In this document: positions 1 through 6,004 of the stretch, piece by piece
How positions within the stretch are numbered: position 1 is the first letter of the stretch
Layout: each line of letters begins with the position of its first letter
Assembly (NCBI GenBank): GCA_964594175.1
Contig: CAZQLM010000025.1
Span: forward strand, 1 to 12,014
Source of the DNA: SZUA-1535 sp964594175
GTDB lineage: Archaea > Aenigmatarchaeota > Aenigmatarchaeia > Aenigmatarchaeales > SZUA-1535
Direction: 5' to 3'
DNA length: 12,014 nucleotides
The notes under the pieces: model-generated
Databases searched by the model: none
Seen by the model: only the letters and a program-made list of their open reading frames with translations
What the model was told of the DNA's origin: nothing
Made by a program: the position numbers and the translations under genes

Positions 1-857
1 GATAAAAGCAGGGGAAGGAAAATTAGCGAGCTTAGCTTTCCTATTCTTTCTTCGATGAAATAAGCGTATTTTGATGAAAGAGCAGCAACAATATTGAACA
101 AAGCAAAAATAATTCCAAAATACGCTATATCAACACCGCAAAGCCTGAAATAGGGCTGATAAAACCAGAGAGCTGCATTTGTAAAAGCTATTAACACAGC
201 TGAATAGAGAATAATCGCCCTTATCTGCGAGTGTTTTATGATGTTTGCTTTTATGGTTGAGAAAAGTTCTTTAACATAGCTCTTTTTTATAATTTTCTTA
301 TGGATTTTCGGCTCTTTCAGGCTGAGCGAAATCGGAATTAAAAAGAAGAAAAACGGTATGCATGCATAAAAAGTTAAACGGAGATTTATCTTTCCTATAA
401 ATCCTCCGGCAATGCTTGAAATAATTGCAGCTATGAAAGAGTAAAACATTGCACTTCCAGAAATTTTCTTGTAAAGCCTTTTTTTACCCAAGCTTTTTAG
501 AGTATCATACAACAATGCAAGCTGTGCGCCTGAGAAAAAGCTTGCTGCTACAGCCCATAGTATTTCTGCTATTAAAAAATCGAAAAAGCTATGCCCGAGA
601 CTGTAGGTAATTATCCCCAAGAAAATAGCTAAACTTCCTATTACCAAAGAAGTTTTTCTTCCGTACAAATCTGCGAAATAGCCTGTAGGAATTTCAAGGA
701 TTACTATGGTAATTGAAAAAATGGATTGCAAAACCATTACTTGTGTTAAGCTCAAGCCATTGGCAATCCAAAAAAGTACTACAACAGGAACAGGAAAAAG
801 CAGATTTAATAAAAAATACATGGCTTTTATTTTCCAGATATTGCTTTTTAATGACAT
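1..857 (-). CDS. MFS transporter, C-terminus cut off by the window edge
   Basis: Reading the minus strand from ATG at 857 gives 285 uninterrupted codons that run off the left edge. The protein is a very hydrophobic integral membrane protein, roughly nine of the twelve helices expected for the major facilitator superfamily. The loop between helices 2 and 3 carries the family signature motif A, G59-YFAD-LYGRK68 (the G-x3-D-x2-G-R-K pattern), and a further YDTLK segment (about residues 117-121) is typical of small-molecule or drug-exporter-like MFS proteins. A basic central loop (about residues 181-210) matches the cytoplasmic linker between the two six-helix halves. The substrate cannot be told from sequence. 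It diverges from the nucleotidyltransferase gene at 912, and a TTAA-centred box about 28 nt upstream would give an essentially leaderless transcript. Family assignment is firm; function beyond secondary transport is unknown. Confidence 0.88.
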   Translation of the reverse strand, partial: MSLKSNIWKIKAMYFLLNLLFPVPVVVLFWIANGLSLTQVMVLQSIFSITIVILEIPTGYFADLYGRKTSLVIGSLAIFLGIITYSLGHSFFDFLIAEILWAVAASFFSGAQLALLYDTLKSLGKKRLYKKISGSAMFYSFIAAIISSIAGGFIGKINLRLTFYACIPFFFFLIPISLSLKEPKIHKKIIKKSYVKELFSTIKANIIKHSQIRAIILYSAVLIAFTNAALWFYQPYFRLCGVDIAYFGIIFALFNIVAALSSKYAYFIEERIGKLSSLIFLPLLL

Positions 858-880
858 AAAGTAAATTTAATAATTTTGGA

Positions 881-892
881 AACTTAAAAATA
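881..892. promoter_or_regulatory. Putative shared TATA box between MFS and MNT genes
   Basis: The 54-bp divergent gap holds one strong TATA-like element, AACTTAAAAATA, whose TTAA core (884-887) is about 28 nt from the MFS start (857, minus) and about 26 nt from the GTG start at 912 (plus). These spacings fit archaeal TBP/TFB promoters with leaderless transcripts in both directions. Inferred from position and composition only. Confidence 0.5.
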
Positions 893-911
893 GTGGGAAA
901 ATGGGAAAAAG

Positions 912-1202
912 GTGATAGAATGGGTAAAATCTATTCTCAAAAGGAAAATAAATGTAGAGAAAGTAATAATTTTTGGTAGCTTTGCGCGAGGCGAATTTAA
1001 AGAAGATAGTGATCTGGATTTGATTCTAGTAGGAAAAGTTTTTGAAGGTAAAAGCTTTCACGAAAGATTTAAAGGTTTGTGGCTCAAATGGGATTTAGGA
1101 ATTCCCGTTGATTTTCTTTGCTATACTCCTGAAGAATTTGAAAAGTTGAAAAAAGGTGTAAACATAGTTAGCGAAGCTGTAAAAGAAGGAATTGAAGTGT
1201 GA
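912..1202 (+). CDS. Minimal nucleotidyltransferase (MNT/NTP_transf_2 domain)
   Basis: This 96-aa protein is little more than a polymerase-beta-type nucleotidyltransferase fold. It has the G22-S-F-A-R-G signature, the metal-binding pair D34 and D36 in SDLDLILV, and a third acidic residue D67 in a beta strand (IPVDFL), so the catalytic triad appears intact. In archaea such proteins usually act with a HEPN partner as an MntA-type antitoxin that adds nucleotides to its partner. No HEPN protein with an RxxxxH motif lies next to it here; the following frame (1199-1408) is a different kind of sequence. The start is GTG at 912: the frame closes at a TAG at 891, the TATA-like box at 884-887 lies about 26 nt upstream, and the ATG at 901 is followed by a stop after four codons. 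The fold call is firm; the antitoxin role is only one possibility. Confidence 0.82.
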   Translation: MIEWVKSILKRKINVEKVIIFGSFARGEFKEDSDLDLILVGKVFEGKSFHERFKGLWLKWDLGIPVDFLCYTPEEFEKLKKGVNIVSEAVKEGIEV

Positions 1203-1408
1203 ACTTGAAATATTGATGTTATTTTACTGAAGACTCTTTCGGTAAAAAAGCAAATATTGCTAAATTTGAAAATAATGAAATACACATATTACAAATTCCG
1301 GTTCGTGAAAGTGAAAAATGTAAGTTTATCGATGTAAAATATTACAACATAAAAAAGAAATTTTTTGGTCATGAGGCTTTCATCGTATACGATAGCTATA
1401 GCTTTTGA
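1199..1408 (+). pseudogene. Small coding-like frame interrupted by an in-frame UGA
   Basis: A GTG at 1199 overlaps the MNT stop by four bases (GTGA), the arrangement usual for translationally coupled archaeal genes. It reads MNLKY, meets TGA at 1214-1216, then stays open for 63 more codons (1217-1405) to TGA at 1406-1408. The distal part looks protein-like, with alternating hydrophobic stretches (EIHILQIPV, FIDVKYY, HEAFIVYD) suggesting a small beta-rich domain. It has no ATG, GTG or TTG of its own, so it is hard to explain as an independent gene. A TGG-to-TGA change at codon 6 would account for everything seen. I do not recognise the family. It is not a HEPN domain. Other explanations are a sequencing error, chance, or readthrough; the last is weak because TGA is a normal terminator elsewhere here. 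Confidence 0.45.
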
Positions 1409-1457
1409 TCCTTTACGAAAGAATATAGAATATGTATGGATAAGAAAAAACTAAAAC

Positions 1458-1466
1458 TTTTATAAA
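1458..1466 (+). promoter_or_regulatory. TATA box of the 97-aa gene
   Basis: TTTATAAA at 1459-1466 is centred about 26 nt upstream of the ATG at 1488, the canonical archaeal TATA-to-start distance. The transcript would begin at or next to the start codon, and no Shine-Dalgarno sequence is visible, so a leaderless mRNA is expected. Confidence 0.6.
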
Positions 1467-1487
1467 TCTCCTGCTACAAACTTCTTC

Positions 1488-1781
1488 ATGCTTTTGGTGC
1501 TTTATCTCGGTAAGAACGGAAAAAAAGCAGAAGAAATTTTGAAGAAAGACGATATTTGTTCGAGGCAGAGCATAGCCTTAAGAGAAGCAAGTTCTTTAGG
1601 CATAGAAAAGGAAGGTTATTTTCTTTTCTTTAAAGGAGATGAAAAAGCTTGTGAAAGAGCTAAAGAACTTTTAAAAGAGCTTGTTACGGAAGTTGAAAAA
1701 GAAATTCTCGAAAAGGCGAAAAAAGCATATGAGGAAGAAAGTGAAAAAGCTTTGCAGGGTTTTGGAGGAATATTTGGATAA
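1488..1781 (+). CDS. Small helical protein of unknown function (97 aa)
   Basis: I do not recognise this family. The protein opens with a hydrophobic strand (LLVLYLG), then an amphipathic helix, a segment with its first cysteine (KDDICSRQS), and a second strand (GYFLFFKG) leading into a long, strongly charged helical region rich in Glu and Lys (about residues 50-88) that could form a coiled coil. It ends in a glycine-rich tail (GFGGIFG). The beta-alpha-beta opening suggests a small alpha/beta fold, perhaps ferredoxin-like, but no catalytic motif can be seen. Codon use and the well-placed TATA box upstream support a real, leaderless gene. It stands alone: the broken frame at 1199-1408 lies upstream, and the convergent 76-aa gene lies 40 bp downstream. 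Confidence 0.65.
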   Translation: MLLVLYLGKNGKKAEEILKKDDICSRQSIALREASSLGIEKEGYFLFFKGDEKACERAKELLKELVTEVEKEILEKAKKAYEEESEKALQGFGGIFG

Positions 1782-1821
1782 AACGCTTTACAATATATCA
1801 ATAAAAACAATTGAGTTCTCC

Positions 1822-2052
1822 CTAATATCTTTCGTAATATTCTATTAAACGAATTTTCTGTTCATCAAGATTAAAACTGAGACTCTTTATGTTTCCTTCT
1901 TCGTCTACTTCGTAAATCTTATTACCCTTTCTCATCCCGTGGGGCAGTACAAACTGTTTTCCGTCCAAAAAAATTCTTACCTCTTCATAAATTTTACCTT
2001 CGCTCAGCTCATTAGGATTATGAAGATATACCATTCTTTTTCTTTTCATCAT
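1822..2052 (-). CDS. Small protein of unknown function (76 aa)
   Basis: The family is not recognised. The protein starts MMKRKRMVYLH and contains a predicted beta-rich middle part (YEEVRIFLDGKQFVLPHG, then KIYEVDEEGNIKSLSF) and a short C-terminal helix rich in charged and aromatic residues ending YYERY. It lies six bases after the endonuclease IV-like gene on the same strand and is very likely the last gene of that operon. Two adjacent ATGs at 2052 and 2049 are possible starts, and a third Met at residue 7 is a further option. It may be a small nucleic-acid-related protein given the basic start and the repair neighbour, but that is only contextual inference. Confidence 0.6.
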   Translation of the reverse strand: MMKRKRMVYLHNPNELSEGKIYEEVRIFLDGKQFVLPHGMRKGNKIYEVDEEGNIKSLSFNLDEQKIRLIEYYERY

Positions 2053-2058
2053 TAACGC

Positions 2059-2895
2059 CTAAAATTTATAGCCATGTTTTTCTAAAATTTCTTTCATTAG
2101 CAACGCATCCTTTTCAAGCAATGGGCTTTCTGAAATTATGGTTATTTCCATTTTCTTTGCAAGTTTATTCTTTACCAAAAATTTTGCAAGTTCTTCAAAG
2201 CTGGGACCACGTGCTTTTTTCAAAGGTAAATGCTCACGCTCATCTCCGCCTGCGAGAGTCTTTTTAAATTTTATTCCAGAAAAATGTGTATGGAGAAATT
2301 TTAGTTCGAGTTTTTCAAGAGATTTAAAAATAGCTTTATAATCTATCTCTCCTCCGTTTCTCGCGTAAATATGAGCAAAATCTATTACGGGCACGCAATT
2401 TGGAACTTCGAGGCACAGGGAAATTATTTCATCAAGTGTGCCCCACTGGCTTTGTCTTCCCATTGTTTCCAAACCAAGAAAAGCGTTCCATTTTCTTTTT
2501 CTAATCTCCTGCGAAATTTTTCTGCACGCGTGAAAAATCATTTCTCCAGCTTTAGTTTTGTTTTTTCCGTAATATCCTGCATGAACTACTACAACATTTG
2601 CTCCCATTACGTGAGCACGGTCTAACGAATCAAGAATTCTTTTTATCGAGGCCTTTATCTTTTCCGGCTCTGAAGAAGCAAGGTTTATGTAATAAGGGGC
2701 ATGAACAGAAAGTGCTATATCAAGCTTTTTTGCTATTTCACCGACTTTTTTTGCTTTTTCTCTTGAAAGTGTAACACCTCTAACGAACTCTATTTCCATT
2801 GCATTCAATCCCAGTTCAGCAACCTTTTCAACACCTTTGAAGGTGTCGCAATTTTTGCATGTTAACGGGATTCCAGCCGGTCCTAGTCGGAGCAT
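2059..2895 (-). CDS. nfo: Endonuclease IV-like TIM-barrel enzyme (AP endonuclease family 2)
   Basis: At 278 aa this matches the size of endonuclease IV (about 280 aa), the metal-dependent enzyme that cuts DNA 5' of abasic sites in base excision repair. Candidate metal ligands occur in the family order: H65 (SVHAPYY), H105 (VVVHAGYYG), E143 (GLETMG), D172 and H175 (VIDFAHIYAR), H202/H204 (LHTHFSG), H222 (REHLPL) and E256 (ISESP). The Asp that normally sits two residues before the late histidine in bacterial Nfo is not obvious here (D218 is nearby), so activity may differ; archaeal members of this TIM-barrel superfamily often vary at this point. The gene overlaps the upstream HTH regulator by 13 bases, so the two are probably translated together. 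Family assignment is firm, exact substrate less so. Confidence 0.82.
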   Translation of the reverse strand: MLRLGPAGIPLTCKNCDTFKGVEKVAELGLNAMEIEFVRGVTLSREKAKKVGEIAKKLDIALSVHAPYYINLASSEPEKIKASIKRILDSLDRAHVMGANVVVVHAGYYGKNKTKAGEMIFHACRKISQEIRKRKWNAFLGLETMGRQSQWGTLDEIISLCLEVPNCVPVIDFAHIYARNGGEIDYKAIFKSLEKLELKFLHTHFSGIKFKKTLAGGDEREHLPLKKARGPSFEELAKFLVKNKLAKKMEITIISESPLLEKDALLMKEILEKHGYKF

Positions 2896-3206
2896 TTTTC
2901 CTCACCGAAAAGGATTTTACATATCTCGCAAAAAAGCTCAGCAATAGAATCCTCTGAAAGATTTTCCCTGCTCAGTTTTGAAGAAAAATCAGAAAGTTTT
3001 CTATATACTTCTTCGTTTTTAATAAGCTCTTCTGCCATTTTCCCTCGCGCCCTTCGCAGGTAATGAGAAACAGCCGGTTGGGAAATGTGCATTTTTTCTG
3101 CTATTTCATTCTGAGTTAGCGCATGCTTTTCCGCGAGAAGTTTTGCAAGCACTGCCCTTACAGCTGGAAGGTATTCTGTTACAAACTTTTCGCACCTTGC
3201 CTGCAT
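2883..3206 (-). CDS. HTH transcriptional regulator with a C-terminal CxxC motif
   Basis: This 107-aa protein has a clear helix-turn-helix, LTQNEIAEKMHISQPAVSHY, with the pattern of archaeal predicted regulators of the XRE/COG2522-like type (recognition helix SQPAVSHYL), preceded by a helical segment (CEKFVTEYLPAVRAVLAKLL). The C-terminal part is helical and ends with FCEICKIL and a further Cys in EEKCSD; together with the N-terminal Cys these could bind metal or sense redox state, which is inference. I chose ATG 3206 because the TATA box at 3231-3236 lies about 27 nt upstream and would give a leaderless transcript; ATG 3218, four codons longer, is the alternative. It overlaps the endonuclease gene by 13 bases and heads that operon, so it may regulate it or itself. 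Confidence 0.8.
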   Translation of the reverse strand: MQARCEKFVTEYLPAVRAVLAKLLAEKHALTQNEIAEKMHISQPAVSHYLRRARGKMAEELIKNEEVYRKLSDFSSKLSRENLSEDSIAELFCEICKILFGEEKCSD

Positions 3207-3227
3207 AATATTTTTCATTACGCCGTA

Positions 3228-3237
3228 ATATTTAAAT
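3228..3237. promoter_or_regulatory. Putative shared TATA box between HTH and eS26 operons
   Basis: The palindromic TTTAAA at 3231-3236, inside ATATTTAAAT, is the only strong TATA-like element in the divergent gap. On the minus strand it is about 27 nt from ATG 3206. On the plus strand it predicts a start near 3260, leaving a leader of about 20 nt that contains the eS26 Shine-Dalgarno sequence. Confidence 0.55.
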
Positions 3238-3268
3238 CTTTTTATTTTCCTTTTTGTAAATTAATTCA

Positions 3269-3276
3269 GGAGGTGA
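3269..3276 (+). promoter_or_regulatory. Strong Shine-Dalgarno of eS26
   Basis: GGAGGTGA lies four bases before the ATG at 3281 and is a near-perfect match to the anti-SD at the 16S 3' end. It is the strongest ribosome binding site I noticed here, in contrast to the leaderless-looking genes, and fits high expression of a ribosomal protein. Confidence 0.75.
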
Positions 3277-3280
3277 GCAC

Positions 3281-3565
3281 ATGCCTATAAGCGAGGCTCC
3301 GTATACGAGAAAATACGAACACACAAAAAGAAGGGGTAGAGAAAGTACAGTGCTATGCGGTTTTTGTGGAAGAAAGGTTCCGAGATATAAAACTTTCGTG
3401 ACTTACCGCGGTTTCAGAATAACAGACCCCGGAATTCTTCAGGAAGTGGATAAAAGGCAGGTGCATCTTTTCAGACAGAAGCTCTATGTCTGTCCTTCTT
3501 GCGCCAGATTTCACGGAATAGTTCAGAGGGGTAAAACTGTAAGAAAAAAACATCTTGAAAGGTAG
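3281..3565 (+). CDS. rps26e: Ribosomal protein eS26 (S26e)
   Basis: This 94-aa basic protein matches eukaryotic/archaeal S26e, a zinc-binding protein of the small subunit near the mRNA exit channel. It has two CxxC knuckles, C26-GF-C29 followed by GRKVPRYK, and YV-C71-PS-C74-ARFHGIV, the spacing and wording typical of the family, then a basic C-terminal tail (RGKTVRKKHLER). The N-terminal 20 residues (MPISEAPYTRKYEHTKRRGR) are basic and presumably contact rRNA. Length is close to the usual archaeal 95-120 aa. It follows a strong SD and is separated from the secretion ATPase by only five bases, so it probably leads that operon. eS26 is classically described from the TACK/Asgard and eukaryotic side and as missing from most Euryarchaeota, which bears on the origin of the window. 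Confidence 0.85.
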   Translation: MPISEAPYTRKYEHTKRRGRESTVLCGFCGRKVPRYKTFVTYRGFRITDPGILQEVDKRQVHLFRQKLYVCPSCARFHGIVQRGKTVRKKHLER

Positions 3566-3570
3566 GGTAT

Positions 3571-5190
3571 ATGCTTGAAAGCATAAAAAAATTGAGAGGG
3601 AGATTGTATATCTATCTGAAAAGGCCAAAACGAAAATATCCGAAATTCGAGATCTACAGGCCAACTCTGATTTCTATTCCGCATTACAAAAACCCGAGAG
3701 ATGTAGACATGCGCTATCCGTTGCTCGAACCATATGCATATGCAAGAATAAAGTGGAATGAAGATCTTAAAACGCTTATATATAACGTTCTCGAGCCTAA
3801 TCTTACTGAAAAGGAAAAGAAAAAATTGCAGAGAATTTCAAACGCTCTTCTCGAAATGATAGATGTTGAGCTCACAAAACTCAAAGGAGGTGAAAAACTA
3901 ATCCAGTACATTGAAAACGTTGTGCAGAAAGTTCTTGAAGAACTCAATATAAAGCTAAAAAAAGAAGAGTACCTGAAATTTCTTTACTATATTTTTCGCG
4001 ATTTCGTTGGGCTTAACGAAATAGAACCTCTTCTTCACGATCCTTACATAGAAGATATAGGTTGCGATGGTGTGAACATACCGGTTTATGTCGTGCATAA
4101 AAGATTCGGTTCGCTACGCACTAGCATAGTTTTTAAAGATGAGGAAACACTTAGAGAATTTGTAATAAAACTTGCTGAACGATGCGGAAGGTATATAAGC
4201 TATGCAGAGCCTTTACTCGATGGAACTTTGCCAGACGGCTCGCGAGTTCAAGCAACGCTTGCTAAAGATGTTACCACGCATGGGCCAACGTTTTCAATAA
4301 GAAAATTCCGCGAGAATCCTTTTTCACCTGTAGAGCTGATGGAATTCGGCACACTTTCGGCTGAGATGCTCGCTTATCTCTGGCTTGCAATAGAGCACAA
4401 GGCTTCCTTTCTAATTTGCGGTGGTGTGGCTACAGGAAAAACAACTCTGCTAAATGCGCTTTCTCTTTTCATTCCTCCTGAAGCTAAGATAGTAAGCATA
4501 GAGGATACGCGCGAATTGTATCTACCGCATGAAAACTGGATACCGGCCGTAGCAAGAATAGGATTTGGTATTCCAACAAAGGAAGGAGCAAAGTATGGCG
4601 AAGTTACAATGTTTGATTTGCTCAAGGCAAGCTTCAGACAGAACCCTGATTACGTAATTGTAGGAGAAATCAGAGGTAAGGAAGCTTACGTCATGTTTCA
4701 GGGCATGGCTTCTGGACACAGCTGTCTTGGAACAATGCACGCTGGTAAAGTGGAAGATGTTATATACAGACTTGAAACACCTCCAATAGAACTTTCTCCA
4801 AGTCTCATAGAGACATTGGATTTAATAATTTTCATGATCCATGCTACTGAAAAAGGAAAAGCAGCAAGAAGGGTAAAGGAGATTGACGAGCTTGAAAGTG
4901 TTGACCCAAAAACGGGTGTAGCAAGAATAAACAAAGCCTTCTCCTGGCTTCCTGGTCCGGATGAGTTTGAGAAAAATACATACTTATGGCTTATTCACAA
5001 AATAGCCAAGCAAATCGGTGTAACACCTACAGATCTGGAAAGAGAAATGGAAATCAGGAAAAAACTTCTGGTTTGGATGGGTAAGAACAACATATTAAGA
5101 TATGATCAGGTATCGAAAATAATTTCAGAATATTATAAGAGCCCTGGAGATGTGATAAAAAGAGCTGGTATAAAGGTTGAAGGCTCATGA
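3571..5190 (+). CDS. Archaeal type II/IV secretion ATPase (FlaI/GspE/VirB11 superfamily)
   Basis: This 539-aa protein is a hexameric secretion-type ATPase powering assembly of archaeal pili or archaella or export at the membrane. The N-terminal part (about 1-240) includes the typical lead-in FVGLNEIEPLLHDPYIEDI and LLDGTLPDGSRVQ. The ATPase core shows Walker A G284-GVATGKT291, the Asp box SIEDTREL (309-316), Walker B VIVGEIRG with E366, and the His box GHSCLGTMHA (382-391). Walker A reads GGVATGKT where GGTASGKT is more usual; the key Gly-Lys-Thr is kept. The length exceeds many FlaI proteins because of a charged N-terminal extension and a helical C-terminal tail (about 460-539). It overlaps the KaiC-like gene by ATGA. 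No platform protein (FlaJ/TadC) or prepilin lies nearby, so whether it serves a pilus, archaellum or secretion system is open. Confidence 0.9.
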   Translation: MLESIKKLRGRLYIYLKRPKRKYPKFEIYRPTLISIPHYKNPRDVDMRYPLLEPYAYARIKWNEDLKTLIYNVLEPNLTEKEKKKLQRISNALLEMIDVELTKLKGGEKLIQYIENVVQKVLEELNIKLKKEEYLKFLYYIFRDFVGLNEIEPLLHDPYIEDIGCDGVNIPVYVVHKRFGSLRTSIVFKDEETLREFVIKLAERCGRYISYAEPLLDGTLPDGSRVQATLAKDVTTHGPTFSIRKFRENPFSPVELMEFGTLSAEMLAYLWLAIEHKASFLICGGVATGKTTLLNALSLFIPPEAKIVSIEDTRELYLPHENWIPAVARIGFGIPTKEGAKYGEVTMFDLLKASFRQNPDYVIVGEIRGKEAYVMFQGMASGHSCLGTMHAGKVEDVIYRLETPPIELSPSLIETLDLIIFMIHATEKGKAARRVKEIDELESVDPKTGVARINKAFSWLPGPDEFEKNTYLWLIHKIAKQIGVTPTDLEREMEIRKKLLVWMGKNNILRYDQVSKIISEYYKSPGDVIKRAGIKVEGS

Positions 5191-5882
5191 TAGAACGTGT
5201 GAATACTGGAATTCCTGGTTTGGATGAGCTAATAGGAGGCGGTTTTCCCAAGGGATCTGTGGTTTTGCTCAGCGGTACATGTGGAACAGGAAAAACATTA
5301 AGCTCACTTCAGTTTCTTTGGTACGGTATACAGCATGGAGAAAATGGTGTGTACATAAGCTTCGAGGAATCAATAACACAGGTTAAAAGCATGGCAAGAG
5401 AATTCGGATGGGATTTTGAAAAAGCAGAGAAGGAGAAAAAAGCGATTATGGTTCGTTACGATCCTTTTCACGTAGAAGATGTTATAGATTTAATCATAGG
5501 TTCTGTGAGAAAAATAAATGCACAACGCTTGGCAATAGATTCGGTATCAGCTTTGGGAATGTACATTCGCGACCCAACTGAAGTGAGAAGAAGCATTTAC
5601 ACTCTGGTTTCGAATATTTATAAACTGAAATGCACAACAATACTAACTTCTGAGATTCTTCCTGATCAGTTAGAGCTTTCAAGGTTCGGTGTAGAAGAGT
5701 TTTTGGCCGATGGTGTAATAGTTCTTTATTACACTAAGGTTAATTCTTATTTTGCCCGTGCAATTACAATATGGAAAATGCGCTATACTCACCACTCTCA
5801 GAGAATTCACCCTTACAAAATAACGGAAAAGGGTATAATCGTATATCCTCACGAGGAATCTGCACTCACCCGCAGAATATAG
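5187..5882 (+). CDS. Single-domain KaiC-like (FlaH-related) RecA-fold ATPase
   Basis: At 231 aa this is a single RecA/KaiC domain. It has the KaiC opening TGIPGLDELIGGGFPKGS, Walker A G30-TCGTGKT37, the paired acidic residues E60-E61 in ISFEES that serve as catalytic bases in KaiC, Walker B LAID118-S, and the C-terminal KaiC signature (AITIWKMRYTHH, then KITEKGIIVY). All nucleotide-binding motifs look intact, so it is likely an active ATPase or autokinase. The ATG at 5187 overlaps the stop of the secretion ATPase (ATGA), implying translational coupling and a physical partnership like that of FlaI and FlaH, where FlaH binds the motor ATPase at the membrane. The strict KaiC signatures make a general KaiC-family regulator equally possible. 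Assignment to the family is firm; partner and role are inferred from context. Confidence 0.87.
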   Translation: MIERVNTGIPGLDELIGGGFPKGSVVLLSGTCGTGKTLSSLQFLWYGIQHGENGVYISFEESITQVKSMAREFGWDFEKAEKEKKAIMVRYDPFHVEDVIDLIIGSVRKINAQRLAIDSVSALGMYIRDPTEVRRSIYTLVSNIYKLKCTTILTSEILPDQLELSRFGVEEFLADGVIVLYYTKVNSYFARAITIWKMRYTHHSQRIHPYKITEKGIIVYPHEESALTRRI

Positions 5883-5971
5883 CAAATGTTGGTTTTCTCT
5901 GAGGAAGGTGTGTAGTGCGGAGCGGTAACAGTCGGAAAAAGCAAGGAAGAGAGTTCATAGCATTTTTGTAA

Positions 5972-5981
5972 AAATTTAAAA
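5972..5981 (+). promoter_or_regulatory. TATA box of the M16 peptidase gene
   Basis: AAATTTAAAA is centred about 28 nt before the ATG at 6005, so transcription should start a few bases before the start codon. No Shine-Dalgarno sequence is apparent. The rest of the 122-bp gap after the KaiC-like gene (5883-6004) shows no RNA family or gene that I can support. Confidence 0.55.
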
Positions 5982-6004
5982 ACAATTTTAGAGAGAAGTT
6001 TACT

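Noticed and set aside
1214..1216. UGA as selenocysteine or a reassigned codon
   Set aside because: TGA ends several intact genes here (MNT, secretion ATPase, M16, coiled-coil, Lon-like), and no SECIS-like element is apparent, so a nonsense change or error is simpler.
1199..1408. HEPN toxin partner for the MNT protein
   Set aside because: The frame has no RxxxxH motif and looks beta-rich rather than a four-helix bundle.
5880..5960. UAG readthrough with pyrrolysine in the KaiC-like protein
   Set aside because: TAG is a common ordinary stop in this window (eS26, HTH, endonuclease, 76-aa gene), and the KaiC domain is complete without the extra residues.
5883..6004. C/D-box or H/ACA small RNA in the gap
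   Set aside because: A CTGA is present but no matching C box (RTGATGA) at suitable spacing, and no clear H/ACA hairpin could be drawn.
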